Shown: piece after piece, positions 28,409 to 35,762 of the stretch
Layout: every line of letters begins with the position of its first letter
Position numbering within the stretch: position 1 is the stretch's first letter
From: Lachnospiraceae bacterium
GTDB taxonomy: Bacteria; Bacillota; Clostridia; Lachnospirales; Lachnospiraceae
Assembly: GCA_017427685.1 (NCBI GenBank)
Contig: JAFRSH010000022.1
Coordinates: 1-35,762, forward strand
DNA: 35,762 nucleotides
Reading direction: 5' to 3'
Made by a program: the position numbers and the translations under genes
Notes under the pieces: model-generated
What the model saw: only the letters and a program-made list of their open reading frames with translations
Database searches by the model: none
What the model was told of the DNA's origin: nothing

Positions 28409-29284
28409 ATGGTTGCAAAGAAAGGCCTCGGCAAAGGTCTCGGCGCTCTTATTCCTAAGGCGGAGTCAGAAGGAAAAAAGGAAGAAGCAAATGTTTCACG
28501 TGAAACATCCATGCTCAACATCAATCTTATCGAGCCCAACAGCACACAGCCCCGTAGAAGATTTGATGAGGATGCTCTCGTCGAGCTCGCAGATTCGATC
28601 AAGCTTCACGGTGTGATCCAGCCGATCGTTGTGCAGAAGAAAGACGATCACTACGAGATCATCGCTGGTGAAAGAAGATGGAGAGCATCGAGGATCGCCA
28701 AGCTCAAGGAAGTTCCTGTTGTGATCAAGGATTACAGCGAGGACGAGATTTTTGAGATCGCTCTGATCGAGAACATCCAGAGACAGGACCTGAATCCGAT
28801 AGAGGAGGCTCAGGCTTATCAGAGATTGATCGAGGAGCGTAACCTTAAGCAGGACGAAGTTGCAGAGAAGGTTTCGAAGAGCAGAGTTGCCATCGCGAAC
28901 TCCTTAAGACTTCTCCGTCTTGATGAAAGGATCCGCGAGATGATCATCGACGAACTGATCTCGTCCGGACATGCAAGAGCCTTGCTCTCGATAACAGATC
29001 CGGAGCTTCAGTATGAACTTGCCAACAGGATCCTTGATGAGAAGCTCAGTGTCAGAGAGACAGAGAAACTCGTTAAGAAATATCTTAACCCCAAGTCCAA
29101 GAAGGAAAAGAAGAAGCTCGATGATGAAGCGATCTATCGTGAGTACGAGGACAGACTTCGCAGCATCCTTGGAGTAAAAACTGAGATCACCCGTAAAGAC
29201 ACAAACAAAGGTAAGATCGAGATCTCCTTTAACAACACGGAAGAATTCGAAAAGATTTATGATATAATAAAAGCAGGTAATTGA
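28409..29284 (+). CDS. parB: Chromosome partitioning protein ParB (Spo0J)
   Basis: A parS-binding CTPase clamp. The 291-aa product has a basic N-terminus (KKGLGKGLGALIP) that contacts ParA, the CTP-binding motifs GERRWRA (87-93) and ENIQR (121-125), a helix-turn-helix region that reads parS (about 140-180), and a C-terminal dimerisation domain. GGAGGA precedes the ATG. Residues 28-34 (NVSRETS) are encoded by a perfect parS site within the gene, a known arrangement in Firmicutes. A DUF4446 gene follows. Confidence 0.97.
   Translation: MVAKKGLGKGLGALIPKAESEGKKEEANVSRETSMLNINLIEPNSTQPRRRFDEDALVELADSIKLHGVIQPIVVQKKDDHYEIIAGERRWRASRIAKLKEVPVVIKDYSEDEIFEIALIENIQRQDLNPIEEAQAYQRLIEERNLKQDEVAEKVSKSRVAIANSLRLLRLDERIREMIIDELISSGHARALLSITDPELQYELANRILDEKLSVRETEKLVKKYLNPKSKKEKKKLDDEAIYREYEDRLRSILGVKTEITRKDTNKGKIEISFNNTEEFEKIYDIIKAGN
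28492..28507. other. parS centromere site 2, inside parB
   Basis: A second perfect TGTTTCACGTGAAACA, within codons 28-33 of parB, 2.1 kb from site 1. Confidence 0.95.
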
Positions 29285-29347
29285 TCAGATTCGGTGATTT
29301 GATCGAAACTGTAACTATCTAACGAAACCAAATAAGGAGTATCGGAT

Positions 29348-29869
29348 ATGACCCTTTTTGAATCACTCGGTATAGACGGCAGCTATCTTGTGTTAGCTCT
29401 GCTTGTAATAAACGTAGCGCTCATCGCGATAGTGATCGTTCTCTTCACCAGACAGAGGAAGATGAAGTACAACCTTTCCGTATTTATGAACGGTAAGGAT
29501 GCGGAATCTCTCGAGGACGCCATGGTCGAGAAGTTCACGGAGATCAACGAGATCAATCGTCTCGGGAAGGCCAGCGCCAAAGAGATCAAGGAGATCAACG
29601 ATAAACACAAGTTTGCTTTTCAGAAGTATAGCATTGTGAAGTATGATGCATTCAAAGAGATGGGCGGCAAGCTCAGCTTCTCGGTTTGTATGCTGACCGA
29701 TAACAACGACGGATTTGTACTCACATCCATGCACAGCACAAGCGAAGGCTGCTACGTGTACATCAAAGAGATCATTGCCGGTGAAGCTTACGTTCTTCTC
29801 AGTGAGGAAGAAAAGAAGGTTCTGAACGAGGCCAAGACAAGACACAGCGTTACGGAAGTCGAACTCTGA
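29348..29869 (+). CDS. DUF4446 family membrane protein
   Basis: A 173-aa protein with one N-terminal membrane helix (about 13-33), a Lys/Glu-rich helical stretch (about 55-85, possibly coiled coil) and a conserved C-terminal core (VKYDAFKEMGGKLSFSVCM, then LTSMHSTSEGCYVY). This core and the position just after parB are characteristic of DUF4446 in Clostridia; the function is not known. AGGAG precedes the ATG. A link to origin segregation or the membrane is suggested only by neighbourhood. Confidence 0.8.
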   Translation: MTLFESLGIDGSYLVLALLVINVALIAIVIVLFTRQRKMKYNLSVFMNGKDAESLEDAMVEKFTEINEINRLGKASAKEIKEINDKHKFAFQKYSIVKYDAFKEMGGKLSFSVCMLTDNNDGFVLTSMHSTSEGCYVYIKEIIAGEAYVLLSEEEKKVLNEAKTRHSVTEVEL

Positions 29870-29872
29870 TCA

Positions 29873-29884
29873 CATAAGCGTTAA
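29873..29884 (+). repeat. CATAAGCGTTAA motif, copy 3
   Basis: An exact copy right after the DUF4446 stop codon and 41 bp before the next start codon. It shares four extra upstream bases (ATCA) with copy 4. Confidence 0.6.
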
Positions 29885-29925
29885 ATACAGTTAGAACAAT
29901 TTGATTTTGTCGGGATGAGGCATAC

Positions 29926-30810
29926 ATGCACAGATTTTTACGATCTGTCGGGTACAGCGAGATCGAGTATCAGGAACAGGTAGAGAAACTGCTCCGGGTC
30001 ATTGTACACGACACTAAAGACAGGCAGTTCATCAGGAAAGAAAGCGGACCGATAATCGCAGAGTACCGGGTGATGGTTTCCGAATCGATCGGGATCTGCG
30101 TGTGCGGCGAGGAAGACAGCAATGGGAATTTCCACGTGACTCATTACTTCCCCTTCTGCAAGAACGAGCTCGGACGTGACGAAGAATTCGTGGCATTTGA
30201 AAAGAAGATCTCCGGAGACGGTTATACCGGAATGTGCGATGATGACGCGATCGGATCAACGCTTATATTCTTTGTTTCGAATGTAGTTGACTACCTCTTC
30301 AAACATAAAGGCGAGAACGGAGTGGATGACCTGCAGGTAGCGTTCAGCGCGCTTTCCACGAAGGGCAACATCATCCTTCCGACACTTGTTCGTGAGGACA
30401 CTGCCGAAACTATCAAGAAGAACACCAAGAAAGAAAAGCTTATCGAGGAGGCCAAGAACGGGGATGAGAAAGCGATCGTTTCTCTGTCCATGGAAGACAT
30501 CGATAAGTACGCAGTTATAAACGAAAGAGTCAAGAAAGAAGACATACTCAGTATCGTCGAGTCAAGTCTGGTGCCGCTCGGTTCCGAGTCCGACCTTTAC
30601 ATAATGATCGGAATGATCAAAGACGTAAGGCTCGAGAAGAACTCGTACACGGGTGAGGAGGTTTACATCCTTCTGATCGAGATGAACACGATACTTGTAA
30701 ATGTAGCGATCAACAAGAAAGACCTGTACGGCGAGCCCGAAGTCGGAAGACGCTTCCGCGGGAACGTCTGGCTGTTAGGGAAGGTCACGGATCCCAAGCC
30801 TTACATTTAA
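29926..30810 (+). CDS. DUF3881-like protein of unknown function
   Basis: A 294-aa soluble protein without signal or membrane segments. The start MHRFLRSVGYSEIEY and the general layout resemble DUF3881 proteins of Lachnospiraceae-like Clostridia; this is from memory of the family and only moderately certain. It has an acidic/basic helical middle (about 165-200), and the C-terminal part (SDLYIMIGMIKDVRLEKNS, then VYILLIEMN) looks beta-rich. GGATGAGG precedes the ATG. It lies 56 bp after the DUF4446 gene, with the CATAAGCGTTAA motif in the gap, and ends at a strong terminator. Function not known. Confidence 0.7.
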   Translation: MHRFLRSVGYSEIEYQEQVEKLLRVIVHDTKDRQFIRKESGPIIAEYRVMVSESIGICVCGEEDSNGNFHVTHYFPFCKNELGRDEEFVAFEKKISGDGYTGMCDDDAIGSTLIFFVSNVVDYLFKHKGENGVDDLQVAFSALSTKGNIILPTLVREDTAETIKKNTKKEKLIEEAKNGDEKAIVSLSMEDIDKYAVINERVKKEDILSIVESSLVPLGSESDLYIMIGMIKDVRLEKNSYTGEEVYILLIEMNTILVNVAINKKDLYGEPEVGRRFRGNVWLLGKVTDPKPYI

Positions 30811-30827
30811 ACAGAAACAGATATCAA

Positions 30828-30863
30828 AAGCCCCGACCTGTGGAAGGTTCGGGGCTTGTTTTA
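30828..30863. terminator. Bidirectional terminator between convergent genes
   Basis: A 9-bp stem AAGCCCCGA/TCGGGGCTT (30828-30836 with 30849-30857), extended inward by CCT/AGG, with T-runs on both outer sides. It serves the DUF3881-like gene on the plus strand and the SGNH gene on the minus strand. Confidence 0.8.
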
Positions 30864-30939
30864 CGATCAGTTAATGTTATCTAATGCAAGCTTGCTTGTA
30901 ATTGTATGTCCTTGACCTATTGCGCGGAGAGCTTGAATC

Positions 30940-32118
30940 TTACTGTACGCGTCCTTCATAAGTGGTGTACTTGGAGATGTCAACTGTGCCGGTTTCAAGA
31001 TACTCGGACTTTAATGCGAGATACGAAGCACGTCTTGCCTTGAGCCAGTCGAAGCGGTTGTCGGGATTAACGAGGATTCCGAATCCGTCAACGATCTGCT
31101 CGCCATTAGCCATGGTGCGGAGCATGAGGTCGCCGACCTCGTAGTTGTAATGGCTCTCGTTGTAGAAGTTGTAAGGGTTGAGGCAAACATCGTTAAAACC
31201 GCTGAAGTCCCAAACCTCGCCGAAGATATCGATAACCTGAAGAAGGTAGCTCCAGTATGTCTTGGCTTCGTACTCGTAGAGTTCGTTGATGAAGGAAGCT
31301 CCGATCATAACCTGAAGTTCAACACCTTTCTCGTCACAGAGCTTTTTGATCAGCTTGAGATCCTCAAGGGACTCAGTGACAGCCTTGTTCTTGGGTGTGA
31401 CGGTAAAGAGCTTCTTGAGGTTGGTGTCGTAATCATGGAGAACCGCGGTGTTAATGTAACCCTCGGGATCCTTTTTGACCTTCGCGTAGCGGTAGTTAAC
31501 GTTACGCATGCCGTTCTCGAAGCCGGGGTTGGAGATCGAATAATCTCCGCTGATCATATCAGTCATGTCCTCCCATGCGAAGGAAATGTTCTTGCCGAGG
31601 AATTCGATGAACTCGCCTACTTCGTCGCCGTCCGTGATAACAGCAGGGGTCTTGTACAGATCGCCGAGTCCTGATCTGTCGGCCTTTCTGATCTCGGGAC
31701 CGGAAAGGTGAAGAAGTATCTTGGTAGCGTTCGTGTGATCAAGAATGTACTGAGTGTAAAGGAGATACTCGTGAGTGTTTCCCGAAAGGATCCAGGAGTT
31801 GTAGTAGGTATGACCGTCGAGCTCGCCCGCAACCTCGGGATTGAGAGCGCCTGCCTTGGAACCGCCGACTATGTACGCATCGTACTTGTCGTCAGCATAC
31901 TGGATCTGCTTGGCCTTGATATAACGAAGGTACGAATCCTCGCTGTCCTGGAACTCACTGAACTCACCGTCCGTAAAACGGAAGTAAGCAAAGGGGTCGA
32001 TAAAGAAGTTCATGCATCCGAGGAACAGGAGCACGAGCCCGACTCCGATGAGAGTAGAGATAACCCAGGCTTTGCCGGATATTTCTTTTCCGGAAAACAG
32101 CTTCGTGAATAGTTTCAT
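30940..32118 (-). CDS. SGNH/DltD-like protein of an MBOAT O-acylation pair
   Basis: A 392-aa protein with one N-terminal membrane helix (about 17-37) and an extracytoplasmic domain. The candidate nucleophile Ser87 lies in IVGGSKAG (83-90), and His323 in NESHYN, giving an SGNH-hydrolase-like layout. The usual Asp three residues before that His is Asn320 here, next to Glu321. Such proteins act with a membrane-bound O-acyltransferase to transfer acyl groups onto surface polymers; the MBOAT gene is directly upstream (60 bp). Acceptor and acyl donor are not evident. Ribosome site AAGGAG precedes the ATG. Confidence 0.78.
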   Translation of the reverse strand: MKLFTKLFSGKEISGKAWVISTLIGVGLVLLFLGCMNFFIDPFAYFRFTDGEFSEFQDSEDSYLRYIKAKQIQYADDKYDAYIVGGSKAGALNPEVAGELDGHTYYNSWILSGNTHEYLLYTQYILDHTNATKILLHLSGPEIRKADRSGLGDLYKTPAVITDGDEVGEFIEFLGKNISFAWEDMTDMISGDYSISNPGFENGMRNVNYRYAKVKKDPEGYINTAVLHDYDTNLKKLFTVTPKNKAVTESLEDLKLIKKLCDEKGVELQVMIGASFINELYEYEAKTYWSYLLQVIDIFGEVWDFSGFNDVCLNPYNFYNESHYNYEVGDLMLRTMANGEQIVDGFGILVNPDNRFDWLKARRASYLALKSEYLETGTVDISKYTTYEGRVQ

Positions 32119-32178
32119 AGTTTCACTCCTTAAAAACAGACAGCGAATAAATAAGTGTTGGTCGTTACTAATCAGAAT

Positions 32179-33609
32179 TTAGAACTGGAAATACAGGAAC
32201 TGAACTACTTTGTCCATATTAAGCAGGCAGGCTCCGAGGAGTACTACGGTGAGCACTACAGAGAAGCGGGTCCTGCGGAATTTCTCTGCAATCTGGGTGG
32301 AGTTGGGAAGGAACCAGCACCACAACAGCGAGAAGAAAAGGATCGGTCCGTTTGCCTCGTGATCGCGGAAGAAAGAAACGATCTGCGAGAATACGGAAGC
32401 GGTCTTGTCTCCGTACAGCCAGGAGAAGTTGAACATGTTCTTGATAACGAGCCAAGCCTCCGAAAGCGAATCGGCAACGAAGAGAGCTCGCGTCATCGCT
32501 ACAAAGCAGAGCGTAAAGAACACGCCTATAACCACGGGGATCTTGATGCCCTTTCTGTTCATCCAGGAAGCCAGACAAACGAGGGCGCCGTTGATGATTC
32601 CCCAAATAACAAAGTTCCAACCCGAACCGTGCCAGAAGCCGGATACGAAGAAGGTGACCATTGTTGCCACATAGTAATTACGATACTTAACGCCCTTGCG
32701 GAACACGCTGCGGAAGATGTAATCGCCGAGGAATCTCGAAAGCGTCATGTGCCAACGCTTCCAGTAATCCTGGAAATCGCGTGCCTTAAGGGGCGAGTTG
32801 AAGTTCTCGGGGATCTTGATGTTGAACATCCAGCCCATACCGATCGCCATGTCGGCGTAACCGGAAAGGTCGAAGTAGTATGCAACCGCGTACTCAAGCG
32901 AGTAATACCACGAAGACATGAGTGGCATGTTGTTGCGGATATCATCAAAGTAAAGTTGAGCGTCGGTACTCATCGTGTCGGCAAGGAACATCTTCTTGGC
33001 CGCACCGATCGAGAAAAGGAAGAGACCGAACGCGATATTCTCGGGCTTAAGACGGAGATTGTCCTCGTTCTCAAACTGGCAGACCATCTCGGAATGGTGA
33101 ACGATGGGACCTACGATCAGCTGAGGGAAGAACGTGATGAACAGCAGGTAGTCGAGGATGTTGTAATCCTTGGTGAGCTGCTTGTACGAATCGACAACGT
33201 AGGCAATAAGCTGGAATGTGAAGAACGAGATACCGATCGGCAGGATAATGTGTTTGAGCGTGAAATCGGTGCCGAAGATCGCGTTAGTGTTTTCAATAAA
33301 GAAGTCAGTGTACTTGTAGTATCCGAGCAGAGCCACGTTGCCGAGGATGCCGAGCGCGCACAGGATCTTGCGCTGAACCTTGTGAGACGGATCCATCCTG
33401 CTGAGCGTGATACCGACCATATAGTTGGCAAAAACGCTTCCCATGAAGAACGGGAAGAAGTCGGGTGTGCCCTGCGAGTAGAAGAAGAACGAAGCGATGA
33501 TCAACCAGAACTTCGAAAGGGAGAACCATTTGAAGTGATTGAGCACGTAGTAAACTACAACTACTGTCGGAAGGAACAGAAGTACAAATTTATAGGTTGT
33601 GAAAATCAT
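32179..33609 (-). CDS. MBOAT family membrane-bound O-acyltransferase (AlgI/DltB-like)
   Basis: A 476-aa polytopic membrane protein. The family core is clear: ILPIGISFFTFQLIAYVVD (122-140), FPQLIVGPIVHHSE (161-174), FDLSGYADMAIG (246-257), WKRWHMTLSRF (283-293) and FFVSGFWHGSGWNFVIWG (320-337), with the conserved putative catalytic His327. It probably passes acyl groups across the membrane to the SGNH protein encoded just downstream, to modify an exopolysaccharide or wall polymer. It has its own promoter (33725-33753) with a palindrome at the start of transcription. Confidence 0.92.
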   Translation of the reverse strand: MIFTTYKFVLLFLPTVVVVYYVLNHFKWFSLSKFWLIIASFFFYSQGTPDFFPFFMGSVFANYMVGITLSRMDPSHKVQRKILCALGILGNVALLGYYKYTDFFIENTNAIFGTDFTLKHIILPIGISFFTFQLIAYVVDSYKQLTKDYNILDYLLFITFFPQLIVGPIVHHSEMVCQFENEDNLRLKPENIAFGLFLFSIGAAKKMFLADTMSTDAQLYFDDIRNNMPLMSSWYYSLEYAVAYYFDLSGYADMAIGMGWMFNIKIPENFNSPLKARDFQDYWKRWHMTLSRFLGDYIFRSVFRKGVKYRNYYVATMVTFFVSGFWHGSGWNFVIWGIINGALVCLASWMNRKGIKIPVVIGVFFTLCFVAMTRALFVADSLSEAWLVIKNMFNFSWLYGDKTASVFSQIVSFFRDHEANGPILFFSLLWCWFLPNSTQIAEKFRRTRFSVVLTVVLLGACLLNMDKVVQFLYFQF

Positions 33610-33683
33610 GACAAACCCTTTCTGATCAGCGGAGCGTGGAGCAACCCTGCCCCGTCGTTCCGGAAAACCCTATGTACCGGATC

Positions 33684-33695
33684 TTAACGCTTATG
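33684..33695 (-). repeat. CATAAGCGTTAA motif, copy 4
   Basis: An exact copy on the minus strand, in the leader of the MBOAT operon between a palindromic operator candidate and the gene. Confidence 0.6.
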
Positions 33696-33699
33696 TGAT

Positions 33700-33716
33700 A
33701 ATGTGCGACGCACATT
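33700..33716 (-). promoter_or_regulatory. Operator-like palindrome of the MBOAT operon
   Basis: A perfect AATGTGCG/CGCACATT palindrome with a single central base, starting about 8 bp downstream of the -10 box and so covering the likely transcription start. The 1-nt centre does not suit an RNA hairpin but suits a dimeric DNA-binding regulator. Confidence 0.5.
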
Positions 33717-33724
33717 TCCTACAT

Positions 33725-33753
33725 ATTATGCCGTTATGTCGGAAACTTTTCAA
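33725..33753 (-). promoter_or_regulatory. Promoter of the MBOAT-SGNH operon
   Basis: TTGAAA (33748-33753), a 17-bp spacer and CATAAT (33725-33730) on the minus strand, about 115 bp upstream of the MBOAT start codon. Confidence 0.55.
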
Positions 33754-33764
33754 CAAAAATCTTG

Positions 33765-35258
33765 TCAAAGCGGAATATTTCCGTGTTTTTTGTATGATGC
33801 GGTGGTATTTGTCTTGCCCTCGAGCATCACAAGATCCTCGAAGAGACGCTTGCGTGTTTCGGAGGGTTTGAGAATATCGTCCACATAGCCGTTAGCGAGA
33901 CCGATGTCCGCATTCATGTAGAGAGTGTTGTATTCCTCGCGCTTCTGTGCGATGAAAGCAGCCTTCTCTTCGTCGTTCATGGTCTTCATCTGCTTGCCGT
34001 AGAGTATGTCGATCGCGCCGTCGCCACCCATGACTGCCATCTGGGCAGTGGGCCATGCATAAACGTAATCGGCTCTGAGGTGTCTGCTGCACATTGCGAT
34101 ATATGCGCCGCCGTATGCCTTGCGCATGATAACGGTAAGCTTGCGGGTCGTTGCCTCGGAGTACGCGTAAAGAAGCTTGGCTCCGTGACGGATGATGCCC
34201 TTCCTCTCCTGGTCACTGCCGGGGAAGAAGCCGGGAACATCGGCGAGAGTAACGATCGGGATGTCGTAGCAGTCGCAGAAGCGGATGAAACGTGCGGCCT
34301 TGTCGCTCGAATCGCAATCAAGAACGCCGGCCTTGCATGTGGGCTGGTTGGCGATGATACCGACGGTCATGCCGGAAAGCTTTGCGAATCCGACAACGAT
34401 ATTCTTGGCGAAGTCTTCCTGGATCTCGAGGAAAGAGCCCTCGTCGAAGACCGCATCGATAACGACCTTAACGTCGTAGGCCTTGTTCGGATCCTTGGGA
34501 ACGAGGAAATTGACGTTGAGCGCCTCCTGATCGATATAAGCGGGAGGTGTGGCAGGCTTCTTGCCGGCCGAATGGGGGATATACGAGAGCAGGCGACGAA
34601 CACGTGCGTAGCAATCCTGCTCGGTCGGACATGTGAAATGAGAAACACCGCTGACCGAACCGTGCACGGTGGCACCGCCAAGGTCCTCGGTAGATACGGT
34701 CTCGTTGGTAACCTGCTTGATAACCTTGGGTCCTGTAACGAACATGTTTCCGATGTCGTTAACCATGAAGATAAAGTCGGTGATACCGGGGGAGTAAACT
34801 GCGCCGCCGGCACAGGGACCCGCGATGATCGAGATCTGGGGAACACAGCCCGAGGCTGCGGTATTGGCAAAGAAGATGTCGCCGTATGATGCAAGAGAAG
34901 CAACGCCCTCCTGTATACGGGCTCCGCCGGAATCGTTGATCCCGATCAGAGGGCAACGGTATTCGACAGCCATATTAATAATGGAAGCGATCTTTTGTCC
35001 GTGGTTATGGCCGAGAGTTCCGCCGGCCACAGTGAAGTCCTGAGAATATATGCAAACACGTCTGCCATCGATCGTGCCGTAGCCGGTGATGACACCGTCG
35101 TAGGGAAGGGTGCCGCCTTTGAGTCCGAGCTGCGTGTCGATGTTGGTGATGCCGGTACCGACTTCGCGGAACGAACCTTCGTCAAGAAGAGCTTCGATCC
35201 TCTCCATGGCGTGAAGCTTACCCTTGTCGTGCTGTCTTTTAATGTCGTAATCTCTCAT
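33765..35258 (-). CDS. Acyl-CoA carboxyltransferase subunit (MmdA/PccB type)
   Basis: The biotin-dependent carboxyltransferase of propionyl-CoA carboxylase or methylmalonyl-CoA decarboxylase. The 497-aa product carries two crotonase-fold halves. The first has INDSGGARIQEG (107-118) and AGPCAGGAVYSPG (146-158); the second has VPGFFPGSDQE and KAYGGAYIAM, oxyanion-hole Gly-rich turns for acyl-CoA and biotin. The C-terminus KKHGNIPL is typical of PccB/MmdA. No biotin carrier, biotin carboxylase or membrane decarboxylase gene is adjacent in the window, so a choice between carboxylase and sodium-pump decarboxylase cannot be made. AGGAGA precedes the ATG. Confidence 0.9.
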   Translation of the reverse strand: MRDYDIKRQHDKGKLHAMERIEALLDEGSFREVGTGITNIDTQLGLKGGTLPYDGVITGYGTIDGRRVCIYSQDFTVAGGTLGHNHGQKIASIINMAVEYRCPLIGINDSGGARIQEGVASLASYGDIFFANTAASGCVPQISIIAGPCAGGAVYSPGITDFIFMVNDIGNMFVTGPKVIKQVTNETVSTEDLGGATVHGSVSGVSHFTCPTEQDCYARVRRLLSYIPHSAGKKPATPPAYIDQEALNVNFLVPKDPNKAYDVKVVIDAVFDEGSFLEIQEDFAKNIVVGFAKLSGMTVGIIANQPTCKAGVLDCDSSDKAARFIRFCDCYDIPIVTLADVPGFFPGSDQERKGIIRHGAKLLYAYSEATTRKLTVIMRKAYGGAYIAMCSRHLRADYVYAWPTAQMAVMGGDGAIDILYGKQMKTMNDEEKAAFIAQKREEYNTLYMNADIGLANGYVDDILKPSETRKRLFEDLVMLEGKTNTTASYKKHGNIPL

Positions 35259-35320
35259 TGGTGATCTCCTATGACGATTATTCCCTATTGATACGATATT
35301 ACTCCCAACCTCGAAAAATT

Positions 35321-35349
35321 ATTATACATAAGTAGGAATGCAAAATCAA
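35321..35349 (-). promoter_or_regulatory. Promoter of the carboxyltransferase gene
   Basis: TTGATT (35344-35349), a 17-bp spacer and a perfect TATAAT (35321-35326) on the minus strand, about 62 bp upstream of the start codon. Confidence 0.65.
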
Positions 35350-35490
35350 ATAAATAAAATATTAAAACAATTCCGGGCCGGACACATAGGTTTGAATGGA
35401 AAGCTACCTTAATATATAGGGTCGATTTTTGGGGTATGATCACGTCGGAAATCGCCTGAAAAACTTTTCGAAAAAAACCAAATATTGTTG

Positions 35491-35519
35491 TTGACACAGT
35501 AAAAAGCGGGTGATATAAT
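35491..35519 (+). promoter_or_regulatory. Strong promoter, probably of an rRNA operon
   Basis: Perfect TTGACA (35491-35496), a 17-bp spacer and perfect TATAAT (35514-35519), preceded by an A/T-tract region (35461-35487) like an UP element. It points right, away from oriC. No reading frame follows. Confidence 0.85.
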
Positions 35520-35526
35520 AGCTTTT

Positions 35527-35741
35527 GCTGACGCGCCAAAAGGCAAAAAAAAAGTGGCTGCGTATGAAAAGAAAACCTGTTACTTCGGTTAAGACCGGTA
35601 CGAGGAAACGCAGTCGTAAACGACTGCAAAGTGTACCTTGATAATCGAATAATGAAACAACCTTGAAATTTCTTTAAATTAATTTCTTGGACGTAGATTT
35701 TTCTACAACCCAAAACAGTAAAATACGGGGAAACAAAGTGC
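35527..35741 (+). other. Structured transcript leader, probably pre-16S rRNA
   Basis: About 215 nt without a gene: a 7-bp hairpin with a TAAA loop and no T-run (35610-35616 with 35621-35627), then GTACCTTGATAATCGAATAATG, of the kind often seen ahead of 16S genes in Firmicutes, then AT-rich DNA. At its end is the 12-bp palindrome GCTAAATTTAGC (35740-35751). Together with the promoter this suggests an rRNA leader. Confidence 0.55.
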
Positions 35742-35762
35742 TAAATTTAGCCGCGTTGATCC
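35742..35762 (+). rRNA. Possible 5' end of 16S rRNA, cut by the window edge
   Basis: The last bases read TTGATCC, the same as in the conserved start of 16S rRNA (...GTTTGATCCTGG...), preceded at about the right distance by AAATTTAG. The bases just before (GCCGCG) differ from the usual AGAG, so the call is tentative; only about 21 nt are visible. Confidence 0.35.

Noticed and set aside
32155..33687. 510-aa open frame antisense to the MBOAT gene
   Set aside because: The translation is unusually rich in Glu, Arg and His with no recognisable domain; the MBOAT protein on the opposite strand carries all family motifs.
35285..35713. 142-aa minus-strand frame over the right-edge promoter
   Set aside because: It covers two good promoters and the rRNA-like leader; the composition is that of AT-rich non-coding DNA.

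Overview
The window is the replication-origin region of a low-to-mid GC Firmicute of class Clostridia, most likely Lachnospiraceae-like. This rests on gene order and protein character only: a YidC with a long hydrophilic tail, DUF4446 and DUF3881-like genes behind parB, and a GyrA with Ser84/Gly88. Genus and species cannot be read from it.

Layout. The origin surrounds dnaA. Leftward (minus strand) from it run dnaA, dnaN, an S4-domain gene (yaaA), recF, gyrB and gyrA, all codirectional with the left replication fork. Rightward (plus strand) run rpmH, rnpA, yidD, yidC, jag/khpB, mnmE, mnmG, rsmG, parA (soj), parB (spo0J), a DUF4446 gene and a DUF3881-like gene. DnaA-box clusters lie on both sides of dnaA (about 17131-17193 and 18803-18855), as in bipartite Bacillus-type origins. 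Two perfect parS sites are present, one between rsmG and parA and one inside parB.

Left flank. Beyond gyrA are an orphan class I fumarase/tartrate-dehydratase alpha subunit, a VanZ-like protein, and an AT-richer accessory block of about 5.3 kb (2567-7873). The block holds a BlaI-type repressor, an M56 (BlaR1-like) membrane peptidase, a tiny secreted protein translationally coupled to it, a secreted cysteine-peptidase-like protein, a membrane-anchored protein and a lipoprotein. Furthest left is a two-gene ketodeoxygluconate operon, eda (fused to a VOC-like domain) followed by kdgK.

Right flank. A convergent SGNH/MBOAT O-acylation pair and a carboxyltransferase (MmdA/PccB type) are on the minus strand. 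At the right edge, a perfect 17-bp-spaced housekeeping promoter and a structured leader point out of the window, apparently into an rRNA operon whose 16S gene begins at or just past the last bases.

Most notable non-coding signals: (1) a shared leader of about 70 nt upstream of both gyrB and dnaN, with conserved blocks at identical spacing and a hairpin showing one compensatory base pair just before the Shine-Dalgarno; (2) a 12-mer, CATAAGCGTTAA, present four times, only between genes, with one copy in each half of oriC; (3) parA and parB separated by about 950 bp of non-coding DNA carrying two large nested palindromes, with a tandem hairpin array upstream of parA and another 198-bp palindrome beside gyrA; (4) a palindrome at the likely transcription start of the MBOAT operon.
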